Positions 1-7,020 of a stretch of 7,020 bases of DNA are shown piece after piece; position 1 is the first letter of the stretch; each line of letters opens with the position of its first letter. Location: the NCBI GenBank assembly GCA_902767355.1, contig CACXHG010000152.1, forward strand, positions 1 to 7,020. The letters are read 5' to 3'. A program made the translations under genes and the position numbers. The stretch comes from an uncultured Bacteroidia bacterium. GTDB taxonomy: Bacteria; Bacteroidota; Bacteroidia; Bacteroidales; UBA932. The notes beneath the pieces were generated by a model, which made no database searches, was not told the DNA's origin, and was given only the letters and a program-made list of their open reading frames with translations.

Positions 1-525
1 GCTGAGCGTCTTGCCGCCTGCGGTGGGAGTCGCCTCGATATGGCTTACGTCGGTATAGTCAGACACTTCGCTGGACCAGGCCAGGGAGACGGCCTCTGCG
101 CTCTTGCCGGTCACGGTCAGGAACAGATTGTCTTTGATGGCGTAGGTCTTGATGGTGCCGTCATACACCGCGACGTTGGAGTCGGAAAGCTTCGAAGACT
201 TGGCGGTGAGGCGGAAAGTGTAGTTGCCGTCGGCCTCCAGAGAGGTCACGAAAGGTACTTGCTTGCCTGTGAGGGTTTCGGAGAGCACCACGACCCCGGT
301 CTCGGCATCCAGCACCTCCAGCAGATACTGCTCCGCATCGGAAGTCACATCCCAGCGGAAGGTGGTGAGCACGCCGGAGTTGGCATCCACGCGGGCAGAG
401 AGGTTCATCGGCTCCAGACAGCGCTTGAGGGGCACGGTCTTGATTTCGTCGAACACCTTGTCCTGCACGCAGCCTGCCACTACGAAGGCTACGAGAGCTA
501 TAAGGATATACTTTATCTTATTCAT
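1..525 (-). CDS. SusE-position surface lipoprotein with FN3-like domains, probable DUF4957/DUF5123 family (C-terminus cut by window edge)
   Basis: The first 175 codons of a gene that runs off the left edge are visible, without a stop. The start is ATG at 525-523, inside the end of susD. It is supported by the lipoprotein signal that follows at once: MNKIKY, a hydrophobic stretch, then VVAGC with the lipidated Cys at residue 19 and QDK after it. Residues about 38-128 look like one fibronectin type III-like beta-sandwich (RCLEPMNLSARV, FRWDV, EQYLLEVLD, NYTFRLTAKS, VYDGTIKTY). A second begins near residue 133 (NLFLTVTGKSAEAVSLAWSS). From memory, this N-terminal pattern matches the DUF4957/DUF5123 lipoproteins encoded beside susD in pectin PULs; the DUF4957 part itself would lie outside the window. 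The likely place is the outer membrane surface, and the likely role is glycan binding, which is inferred from position. A plain SusE/SusF-type binding protein is the alternative. That it is a real lipoprotein gene is near certain; the family name is less sure. Confidence 0.82.
   Translation of the reverse strand, partial: MNKIKYILIALVAFVVAGCVQDKVFDEIKTVPLKRCLEPMNLSARVDANSGVLTTFRWDVTSDAEQYLLEVLDAETGVVVLSETLTGKQVPFVTSLEADGNYTFRLTAKSSKLSDSNVAVYDGTIKTYAIKDNLFLTVTGKSAEAVSLAWSSEVSDYTDVSHIEATPTAGGKTLS
518..525 (-). other. Overlapping stop/start junction between susD-like gene and downstream lipoprotein gene
   Basis: The eight bases read ATGAATAA on the minus strand. The downstream lipoprotein gene starts at the ATG, and the susD-like gene ends at the TAA in another frame. 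No Shine-Dalgarno-like sequence precedes the ATG, since the upstream bases are GTAAACGACTACTACT. Such an overlap usually means co-transcription and often translational coupling; coupling is inferred here. Confidence 0.75.
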
Positions 526-2365
526 AGTAGTAGTCGTTTACAAGTTTCTTCTGGCTGTTGTTGATCTGGTTGGAGAAGATGGGCCAGTACATATACCATT
601 CCATCTGGTCACCATGGGCATAGATGCCGTCGATACGGTCGTCGTAGAGGCCGGTGGGCTTATTGTCATCGCTCACAACCTTGGAGTAGTAGTTCTTGCT
701 GTTGTCCCACGAGCCTTTGGGCTTGGTGGTCTCGCCGGGGCGGAATCCGTAGATAGTCAGACTCTCGGCATCCTCGTCGTACTGGTAGTAGATGTCGGCG
801 GGCAGGTCGGCATAGGCGCCGGTGTGGCCGCGCAGCGCGCGCAGCTCGTCCTTTGCCTCGTCCAGCTTGGTGCGAAGCAGATTCCAGCGGATAAGGTCGG
901 CCTTGCGCAGCATTTCGCCGCAGAACTCCAGGGCGCGCTCATCTACTATGGCATTGAAGAAAGCCTCTTTGCCGGAGATGGAATTGACATAGGCCTGGGC
1001 GGCTTCGCTGTCGCCGGCATAGGCACGGGTGCGGACCTCGGCCAGCCAGCTCTTGGCATCGTTGGTAACGCCGTTAAGCTCGTTTTCTATCTCGGCTGCC
1101 ATGAGCAGGATGTCTGCATAACGCATCACCACGGGTTTGGCGCCGTCGTCGCTGCTGCTGGCCGGCTTGCCCTGCCAGTCGAAGCGATATTTGCCGAAAT
1201 ACCAGGTACCGATGCCTGCGGGTATCAGACCGCCGGTCTTAACGTCCCAGCGATAGTTGGCGCAGGTGACGTCGCGGCGGACGTCGTTCTCGTCATATTT
1301 CCACCACAGATACGGGAGCGGACCTGCAGCACCGCCACGGGCGCTGCTGTAAGTATTGTACTTAGTGCCGCTGTCGGCGCGCAGGGCAAAGTAGTTGTTC
1401 CACTGGCCGCGGTTCTCGCCGAAAGGCATCACGAAGATGGTCTCTCCGTCGAAAGAAAGGTTCTGCCTTGCGCTCTGGCGCTTCCAGTAGGCCTCAAAAT
1501 CGGGTTCGAGGCTGCAGCCGCCGTTGGCGATGGCATCCTTGAGGTATTCCAGGGCCTTGGGATAGAGCACGCTCTTGGCCAGGGCCGGCTCGTTTGTGAG
1601 GCGGACGCTGCCAAGGTCGCCGGTACCCACTTTGCCATCGTCGGGACGCAGTGCATAGCCAGAAGCCATCAGGGCGATGCGGGCATACAGACCTTGGGCA
1701 AACACCTTGTTCACACGGTCGGTGCGGCGGGCAGTGGCGGTCTCGCCGGGATAAGGCAGATAGCCGATAGCCTCTTCCAGGTCGCTGAGGATCTGAACGA
1801 AAATCGTATCACGGCTGCTGCGGGGAACGTAGATTGTCTCGGAGGTCAGGGGTTCGAAACGTGCCGGGACATCGCCCCAGGCCTTGCAGAGGTCGTAGTA
1901 GAGCATGGCGCGCAGCGTGAGGGCCTCGCCCAGGAGGCTGGCCATAGTGGCGTCTTCGGCCACATTTCCATATTTGCGCAGGCCGCTGACAGCCAGGTTG
2001 GCACGCTCCACTGCTGTGTATATCATGGGGAAACAGCCTTCCGCCTCGTCCAGCTGGTTGTTGGTGGGAAGGCAGTTGTAGATGCCTATATCGCTCTTGC
2101 CCTGGTCTGCACCGGGATTGTAGGTGTTGTACCACTCCACGTCCGTATTGTAGCCATACCAGGGATGGAAACGGTTGCGGTAGGAGTTATTCACGGCAAA
2201 AGCCTCGCAGATGCCGAAGATGGCGCCCTCGGCCAGGTTGGGATTGGAATAAACCGATTCTTCGCTGTAAGAAGACGGAGATTCGGGTTTAAGCAGGTCG
2301 TCGCAGGAAGATGCCAGGGCAGAGATTACTGCGATGCTGAGTACAAATTGTATAAACTTTTTCAT
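518..2365 (-). CDS. SusD/RagB family surface glycan-binding lipoprotein
   Basis: This complete 615-residue protein is the surface lid of a SusCD importer; it captures glycan at the outer membrane and closes over the SusC barrel. The signal peptide is a lipoprotein type (MKKFIQF, hydrophobic core, LASSC) with the lipidated Cys at residue 21. It is followed by DD, acidic residues consistent with a Bacteroidota surface-export signal. The N-terminal SusD-like region, about 22-230, shows family landmarks such as YTAVERANLAV (116-126), EALTLRAMLYYDLCKAWGDVP (147-167) and the RVNKVFAQGLYARI helix (217-230). The C-terminal SusD/RagB region runs from about 305 to 600, with RYADILLMAAEIENEL (415-430) and ERALEFCGEMLRKADLIRW (476-494). 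It ends in the usual way with a WPIFSNQI segment (594-601). Its start lies 12 bases after the susC stop, preceded by AAAGAAG directly against the ATG. The length is within the range of larger SusD proteins. Seven cysteines besides the lipidated one are visible. Pectin specificity is inferred only from the neighbouring lyase. Confidence 0.97.
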   Translation of the reverse strand: MKKFIQFVLSIAVISALASSCDDLLKPESPSSYSEESVYSNPNLAEGAIFGICEAFAVNNSYRNRFHPWYGYNTDVEWYNTYNPGADQGKSDIGIYNCLPTNNQLDEAEGCFPMIYTAVERANLAVSGLRKYGNVAEDATMASLLGEALTLRAMLYYDLCKAWGDVPARFEPLTSETIYVPRSSRDTIFVQILSDLEEAIGYLPYPGETATARRTDRVNKVFAQGLYARIALMASGYALRPDDGKVGTGDLGSVRLTNEPALAKSVLYPKALEYLKDAIANGGCSLEPDFEAYWKRQSARQNLSFDGETIFVMPFGENRGQWNNYFALRADSGTKYNTYSSARGGAAGPLPYLWWKYDENDVRRDVTCANYRWDVKTGGLIPAGIGTWYFGKYRFDWQGKPASSSDDGAKPVVMRYADILLMAAEIENELNGVTNDAKSWLAEVRTRAYAGDSEAAQAYVNSISGKEAFFNAIVDERALEFCGEMLRKADLIRWNLLRTKLDEAKDELRALRGHTGAYADLPADIYYQYDEDAESLTIYGFRPGETTKPKGSWDNSKNYYSKVVSDDNKPTGLYDDRIDGIYAHGDQMEWYMYWPIFSNQINNSQKKLVNDYYYE

Positions 2366-2377
2366 CTTCTTTACGCA

Positions 2378-5300
2378 TTAGAATGTGAGGTTCACGCCGG
2401 CCACGAAGCCGATGCTCTTGGGATATGCACTGTAGTCAACGCCCGGGGTCAGAGGGGTCTTGCGACGGGTGTCCACCTCGGGGTCGTAGCCGGAATACTT
2501 GGTCAGGCACCAGAGGTTGGTGCCGGTGACATACACGCGGGCCTTCTTGAGATATACCCTCTGGGTGAGTTTCTCGGGCAGGGTGTAGCCGACGGTTGCG
2601 CTCTGCAGGCGCAGGAACGAACCATCCTCCACGGCCCAGTCGGTAAATACGGCGTTGGAAATCATAGGATTCCACATCGTCTTGCCGGCATTTGCGGCCG
2701 CCATCTCGTCCAGGCTGGTGATAAGCTCGCCGGTTTCCCAGTTCACTGCACTCCAGCGCTTGTCCACATCCATCATATTGATAAGGTTGCGGTTGTAGTA
2801 TTTGCGCGAAGATGTGAATTCGATCTTGTTGGCGTTGTAGATCTGGGCGCCGATGACATAATTGAAGTTGGCGCTGAAGTCGAAGCCCTTGAAATAGCCG
2901 GAGAGGGAGAAACCGCCGGTAAAGTCGGGCATCGCATTGCCAATGACACGCATGTCGCTGGATGTGACCTTATTATCCTCGCTGCCGTCGGCATTCTTAA
3001 GCTTGAGGGCACCGGGCATCAGGTAGTTGCCGCCGATAATCTCGCTGTCGTCGGCCACGCCTTCTTTCAGTATCCATTTGCCGCCTTCGTAACCTTCGAA
3101 ATCATCTACGGTGTAGAAGCCGTCGTACTGGAAGCCGTACATATTGCCCATGGGCTGGCCGACCTCAACAATATAGTCCTGGGATATCTCGTTGGTAGAA
3201 ACCCATTCCGCACAAGCGTCCACGCTGGGCAGTCCGGCCAGGGAAGTCACCCTGTTCTGGTTGTAGGAGATATTGGCAGACAGGTTCAGGCCGAAATCTT
3301 CCTTGGCCACGATGGGGGCGCTCAGGGTAAGTTCGGCACCGCGGTTGCGCACGCTGCCGGCGTTGCGGTACTGACGCGCATAACCCGCACCGGAGATGGG
3401 GAAGTTGATCAGCAGGTCCTTGGTGTCGTTCTGGTAAACCTCGACGCTACCGTTCAGCTTGCCCTTGAACAGGCCGAAGTCCAAACCGATATTGTGGGTG
3501 TAGGTCGTCTCCCATTTGAGAGCCGGGTTGTTCAGCACGGTCTTGCCGTTCTCGTCGTTGATGGTTGCCAGATAGTTGCCGCTCATGCTGATGAATGAGG
3601 TGCTCCTGGAGACGAACTCCTTGTTCAGAAGGCCGGAAGGGATGTTGTTGTTACCGGCGGTACCGAAGCTGTAGCGCAGCTTGAGCTGGTCCAGCCAGCC
3701 GCGCGAGCCGGCCATCCAGTCTTCGTTGCTGATGGTCCAGGCGACGGCTGCAGAGGGGAAGAAGCCCCAGGGGTTTGCGAACTTGGAAGAACCGTCGGCA
3801 CGGAAGGTCGCGCCCACCATATAGCGGTTCTTGTAGTTGTAGTTCACGCGGGTAAAGAACGACAGCAGCACGTCGTTGGGAGAATATGTATTGCTGAAAG
3901 TCGCATTCTTGGACACCGAGCCATCGGGCAGGGAGGTGCCGGCAGCCTGCGACATATAGTTCCACGCCATGGCTGCGGTGAAGAAGGTCGGGTAGCCGTC
4001 AAGCCTCAGATCCAGGGTATTGGACTTGGTGATGGTGAGCTCCTGGCCTATCATCGCGCTCAGCTGATGGTCGTCGTTTTTGAAGATATTCTTGAAATCG
4101 TAGTTCAGGGTGTTGGTGTTGCGGTAGCGGGTGCGGAAGCGCTCGATATGGTTGCTCGAAGGGGTTCCGGGCACGTCGCTGTCCTGTGCGCTCAGTTTGG
4201 TGGAGATGCCGTAGAAGCGGTCGTCGCTCTGGCGCCAGTCTTCGAAACCGCCCTCTATCTTGAGGCGGAGGTCATCCACAATCTCCCAGTTGAAAGCCGC
4301 GTTGGCGTTCAGGCTGGTGCGCAGGCGGCGGCTGTCGTTGTCGGCAATACTCTGCAGCGGACGCACGTTGTCGCCGTAGGTGTCGGCCTCATCGTTTTCG
4401 CTGGCAATCGTGTTCACGGGGATGGGAGCATATTGCACAGAGTGTTTCAGACGGCCGTTGCCGGTGGTGGTACCCTTGTCGTTGAGGCCGTTGGCGCCGG
4501 CTCCGTTGACCTTCACGCGGGAATAGCGGATGCTGGCGTCGATAGAGGTGGTCTTGCTGGTTTTGAACTTGGTCTTGAAGTTGAGGTTGTCGCGCACGTA
4601 GTCGCTGCCCACCATGATGGCCTTGTCGCCTATGTGGGCGTAACCCAGGGTCCAGTTCACACCCTCACCGCTGCCGGAAACGGAAAAGTCGGTGGAGAAG
4701 GTGTTGCCGGTGCGGCCGAAAACCGCATCGATCCAGTCGTTGCCAGGCATGCCGGCATACTGGTCCAATTCGCTGAACATGCCGAAATAGGGTTCGTACT
4801 GAGTAGAGACCTTGTTCTGTATGAGGGCGTTCTCGTACTGGAACTTCACGAAGTTCTCTACGTTCATAGGCTGGATGGCATCCTTGTTGGCCATCCACTT
4901 GAGGCCGTAGTAGCTGTTGAGTTTCACGCTTACCTTCTGGCCCTTGTCGGCATCCTTGGTGGTCACGATAATAACGCCGTTGGCGCCTCTGCTACCGTAG
5001 ATTGCCGTGGAGAATGCATCCTTGAGCACGTCGATGCTCTGGATTTCAGAAGAAGGGATGTCGCTGATACTCTCCATGGGGAAGCCGTCCACGATGTAGA
5101 GAGGGGTTGCGCTCTGGGTGATGGAACCGCCGCCGCGCACGCGGATCTTGATGTCGGCGTCGGGATCACCTTCGGTGGTGGTCACGGACACGCCGGCCAT
5201 CTTTCCGGAGAGGGCCTGGGAGATGTTGTTCACAGGTTGTTCGGCGATTTTCTCGCTGCTCACGCTGGACACGGAGCCCAGCAGGTCGCGGCGCTTGACT

Positions 5301-5638
5301 GTGGCATAGCCGACCACGACCACCTCGTCGAGGTAATTCTGGTCGGAACCCAGCACTACGTCGATCTGGGTGCGGCCGTCGATGGCTACGGTTTTAGTCT
5401 CGAGCCCGATGAATGAGAATACCAGGTTAACTGCATCGGAAGGGACCTCCAGAATATAGTCGCCGTCAATGCCGGTCACTGTGCCGGATTGCGTGCCTTC
5501 TATCACTACGCCGGCGCCGATAAGCGGCTCGCCGGCCTCGTCGGTCACTATACCTTTGATGGTAGTCTGAGCGTTCAGACTCCATGCAGCGCCCAAGCAG
5601 AGAATCAAAAGAAATAATTTCTTTGCCAGGTGTTTCAT
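2378..5638 (-). CDS. SusC/RagA family TonB-linked outer membrane transporter
   Basis: This complete 1086-residue protein is a TonB-dependent outer membrane channel that imports SusD-bound oligosaccharides into the periplasm. A signal peptide (MKHLAKK, hydrophobic core, LNA-Q) is probably cleaved after Ala23. Residues about 25-98 form a carboxypeptidase-regulatory-like beta-sandwich (TTIKGIVTDEAGEPLIGAGV, GIDGDYILEVP). The TonB box DEVVVVGY is at 104-111. The plug runs to about 228 with SusC hallmarks: IRVRGGGSI, PLYIVDGFP, IDVLKDAFSTAIYGSRGANG and VIIVTTK. The rest is the 22-strand beta-barrel, with the typical YMVGATFRADGSSKF block and a C-terminus in GFVAGVNLTF that ends in aromatic Phe, as outer membrane barrels do. 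No STN domain precedes the beta-sandwich, so direct signalling to an anti-sigma factor of the FecR type is unlikely. The start follows the lyase stop by 17 bases, with no Shine-Dalgarno match but A-rich sequence. The 5' codons are more AT-rich than the body of the gene. Confidence 0.98.
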   Translation of the reverse strand: MKHLAKKLFLLILCLGAAWSLNAQTTIKGIVTDEAGEPLIGAGVVIEGTQSGTVTGIDGDYILEVPSDAVNLVFSFIGLETKTVAIDGRTQIDVVLGSDQNYLDEVVVVGYATVKRRDLLGSVSSVSSEKIAEQPVNNISQALSGKMAGVSVTTTEGDPDADIKIRVRGGGSITQSATPLYIVDGFPMESISDIPSSEIQSIDVLKDAFSTAIYGSRGANGVIIVTTKDADKGQKVSVKLNSYYGLKWMANKDAIQPMNVENFVKFQYENALIQNKVSTQYEPYFGMFSELDQYAGMPGNDWIDAVFGRTGNTFSTDFSVSGSGEGVNWTLGYAHIGDKAIMVGSDYVRDNLNFKTKFKTSKTTSIDASIRYSRVKVNGAGANGLNDKGTTTGNGRLKHSVQYAPIPVNTIASENDEADTYGDNVRPLQSIADNDSRRLRTSLNANAAFNWEIVDDLRLKIEGGFEDWRQSDDRFYGISTKLSAQDSDVPGTPSSNHIERFRTRYRNTNTLNYDFKNIFKNDDHQLSAMIGQELTITKSNTLDLRLDGYPTFFTAAMAWNYMSQAAGTSLPDGSVSKNATFSNTYSPNDVLLSFFTRVNYNYKNRYMVGATFRADGSSKFANPWGFFPSAAVAWTISNEDWMAGSRGWLDQLKLRYSFGTAGNNNIPSGLLNKEFVSRSTSFISMSGNYLATINDENGKTVLNNPALKWETTYTHNIGLDFGLFKGKLNGSVEVYQNDTKDLLINFPISGAGYARQYRNAGSVRNRGAELTLSAPIVAKEDFGLNLSANISYNQNRVTSLAGLPSVDACAEWVSTNEISQDYIVEVGQPMGNMYGFQYDGFYTVDDFEGYEGGKWILKEGVADDSEIIGGNYLMPGALKLKNADGSEDNKVTSSDMRVIGNAMPDFTGGFSLSGYFKGFDFSANFNYVIGAQIYNANKIEFTSSRKYYNRNLINMMDVDKRWSAVNWETGELITSLDEMAAANAGKTMWNPMISNAVFTDWAVEDGSFLRLQSATVGYTLPEKLTQRVYLKKARVYVTGTNLWCLTKYSGYDPEVDTRRKTPLTPGVDYSAYPKSIGFVAGVNLTF

Positions 5639-5655
5639 AGGGTACTGTAGTTTGT

Positions 5656-7020
5656 TTAGTTAATATTTAATAGATAGTGTAGATACATCTCCAGGTTGGT
5701 GTAACGCCCGTTCTTGTCCAGGCTTATGGCTTTGCCGTCGGCGGCATTGCTCTTGGCAAGACCGGCCTTTTCTTCAAACCAGTCGGGCATACCGTCGCCG
5801 TCGCTGTCGGTGGTCCGGGCTAATTCCTCTTCGGTGGCCTTATAAGCGGGCCAGCCGCCCACCTGTGTCTGGGAATCGATGATGCCCTTGACTCCGGCAG
5901 CAGCCGTGCCGGCGCGGACTTCATCCACAATGCGGGCGTCCACCGCGTCGCGCCTGAGGCTGGCGCCGGCATTGGCCAGCACGTCGGCAAAGGCTGCCTC
6001 GGCCGCCACGGTCTTGACCGCACTGCCATCGGCAGAAATGTCGAAGGCTGCGTCGGCATACACGCTCTCGGGAGCAGTGCCGTTGGGGTGCAGGCCGTTT
6101 TTATTGTCGGCATTGGCGCTCTCGCACAGGGCTTTTTCGGCATCGGTCAGACTAGCGCAGCCGGTGTCGAAGCGGTTGCCGCTCAAAAAGAAGCTGCCCC
6201 AGGTGCCCTTGGCGTTCTTCTCGCTGCCGTCGTCGGCACTGGGGGCGAAAATGCGGTTTACTATGCCCTTCTTGGTGGCCGTGGAAGGGCCGGGCTTATA
6301 ATAGTTGTTTATAAAGTTGTAGTTGCCGCCCTCGCCGGCGTAACCGCCGTTGGTCGGGCCCCAGTTATAGAATACGTTGTTGATTATCTCCACCTTCTCA
6401 GCCTCGGGCTTTCCGGTGTAGCGGCTGCCGCAAAGGCGCGGGGTGCGGGAGCTGTGGTGAGCTATCAGGTTGTGCACGAAACTTGCCCCCTGGCCGCCCC
6501 AGATGCCGCCGTAGCCGTGCTTGCCCTTGGGGTGGAAGGAGTCGTTCATGCTCTCTGCTATGATGCAGTACTGCATGGTAAAGCGCTCGTTGTCGTAGAA
6601 AGAGGCCGCCTCGTCTATGCACCAGCTCATGGAGCAGTGGTCCAGGATCACTCCCTTGTGCTCGCGGCCCCAGATGGCGTCTTCCATGGGAATGGACTTG
6701 AGGGCGTTCCACTGGTCTTCTGTCATGGTGGCCTTGTAGGCCTTGGCGCCCTCGTCGCCCATGCGGAAACGCATGTGGCGGATTATCACATTGTCGGCAT
6801 CCACCTCCACCGAATAGTCGGTCAGTACAATGCCGTCGCCGGGCGCCGTCTGGCCGGCTATGGTAAGGTCGGCGTTCTTGATTTTCAGATTGGAAGTCAG
6901 TGCGATGCGGCCAGCCACATCAAACACCACGGTGCGCGCGCCCTTCTGGTTCACAGCCCAGCGCAGGGTCCCCGTGCTGCCGTCGTCGGTGAGCTTGGTG
7001 ACGTGATATACGGCGCCGCC
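5656..7020 (-). CDS. Pectate lyase, polysaccharide lyase family 1 (N-terminus cut by window edge)
   Basis: The last 454 residues and the stop are visible, and the start lies beyond the right edge. An in-frame GTG at 6954 is not the start, because conserved family sequence continues upstream of it (AVYHVTKLTDDGSTGTLRWA). The family is shown by VVFDVAGRIAL (visible residues 31-41), LTIAGQTAPGDGI (52-64), ILDHCSMSWCIDE (125-137), the RTPR motif (192-195) that fits the catalytic-arginine region of PL1 enzymes, and INNVFYNWG (213-221). These belong to a right-handed beta-helix that cleaves alpha-1,4-polygalacturonate by calcium-dependent beta-elimination, giving unsaturated oligogalacturonides. 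Near the C-terminus, DSDGDGMPD (405-413) is a calcium-binding-like loop common in Bacteroidota members, followed by the usual TNLEMYLHYL tail. The signal peptide cannot be seen, so secretion or surface attachment is unknown. An Ala-rich stretch (about 320-375) and a loop bounded by Cys288 and Cys299 are notable. It is probably co-transcribed with the transporter genes downstream. Confidence 0.95.
   Translation of the reverse strand, partial: GGAVYHVTKLTDDGSTGTLRWAVNQKGARTVVFDVAGRIALTSNLKIKNADLTIAGQTAPGDGIVLTDYSVEVDADNVIIRHMRFRMGDEGAKAYKATMTEDQWNALKSIPMEDAIWGREHKGVILDHCSMSWCIDEAASFYDNERFTMQYCIIAESMNDSFHPKGKHGYGGIWGGQGASFVHNLIAHHSSRTPRLCGSRYTGKPEAEKVEIINNVFYNWGPTNGGYAGEGGNYNFINNYYKPGPSTATKKGIVNRIFAPSADDGSEKNAKGTWGSFFLSGNRFDTGCASLTDAEKALCESANADNKNGLHPNGTAPESVYADAAFDISADGSAVKTVAAEAAFADVLANAGASLRRDAVDARIVDEVRAGTAAAGVKGIIDSQTQVGGWPAYKATEEELARTTDSDGDGMPDWFEEKAGLAKSNAADGKAISLDKNGRYTNLEMYLHYLLNIN

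Noticed and set aside
40..564. A 174-codon plus-strand open frame at the left end
   Set aside because: It lies opposite the lipoprotein gene and the susD end. The minus-strand reading has a clear lipobox and FN3-like pattern, while the plus-strand reading has none.
4067..5416. A 449-codon plus-strand open frame opposite susC
   Set aside because: It is in the codon-aligned antisense frame of susC and ends where susC has a TCA codon. It has no recognisable domain, while the minus strand encodes an unmistakable SusC plug and barrel.
5597..5599. Cys14 in the SusC signal peptide as a lipidation site
   Set aside because: The residues before it (LIL) do not form a lipobox, the hydrophobic core continues past it, and a normal signal peptidase I site follows at LNA-Q.
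5639..5720. A possible promoter for susC in the AT-rich sequence at the end of the lyase gene
   Set aside because: I looked for the Bacteroidota -7 TAnnTTTG and -33 TTTG elements on the minus strand and found no match. The AT-rich bases mostly encode the lyase C-terminus.
5879..6301. A 140-codon plus-strand open frame opposite the pectate lyase
   Set aside because: Its composition is dominated by Ala and Ser and it has no domain. It mirrors the Ala-rich part of the lyase and is a shadow of GC-rich coding sequence.
5656..6954. A complete lyase gene starting at the GTG at 6954
   Set aside because: The frame stays open to the window edge, and the 22 codons upstream encode conserved pectate lyase sequence (YHVTKLTDDGSTGTLRWA). 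The GTG is an internal Val codon.
1..7020. Insertion sequences, CRISPR arrays, tRNA/rRNA genes, direct repeats or phage genes
   Set aside because: Nearly every base lies in one of four continuous coding frames on the minus strand, and I saw no spaced repeats, transposase motifs or RNA-like blocks. Short subtle repeats cannot be excluded by eye.

Overview
The window is a segment of a polysaccharide utilization locus (PUL) from a member of the Bacteroidota, most likely the order Bacteroidales. The evidence is an adjacent SusC-like TonB-dependent transporter and SusD-like surface lipoprotein, Bacteroidota-type lipoprotein signals, and starts without a clear Shine-Dalgarno sequence lying in locally AT-rich sequence. 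The DNA is GC-rich by eye for this group, with Leu and Ser codons biased to CTG/CTC and TCC/AGC. No genus can be assigned from the sequence alone.

All genes lie on the minus strand, so transcription runs from right to left. First comes a family 1 polysaccharide lyase (pectate lyase; 7020 to 5656, with its N-terminus cut by the right edge). After 17 bases follows a complete SusC-like transporter (5638 to 2378), and after 12 bases a complete SusD-like lipoprotein (2365 to 518). A lipoprotein with fibronectin-III-like domains (525 to 1, C-terminus cut by the left edge) overlaps susD by 8 bases. It resembles the DUF4957/DUF5123 proteins that sit next to susD in pectin loci. There is no intergenic stretch over 20 bases, and I see no promoter, terminator, RNA gene, mobile element or CRISPR array. 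The four genes therefore look like the middle of one operon whose promoter is to the right of the window.

The inferred joint function is use of pectin, specifically the homogalacturonan/pectate backbone. The lyase would cleave polygalacturonate by beta-elimination, SusD and the FN3-like lipoprotein would hold the glycan at the cell surface, and SusC would import oligosaccharides into the periplasm with TonB energy. Nothing here is a wholly new system. The points most worth a second look are the lyase gene directly upstream of susC, the poorly characterised lipoprotein in the susE position, a cysteine-bracketed loop in the lyase, and a very long antisense open frame that is best explained by codon bias.
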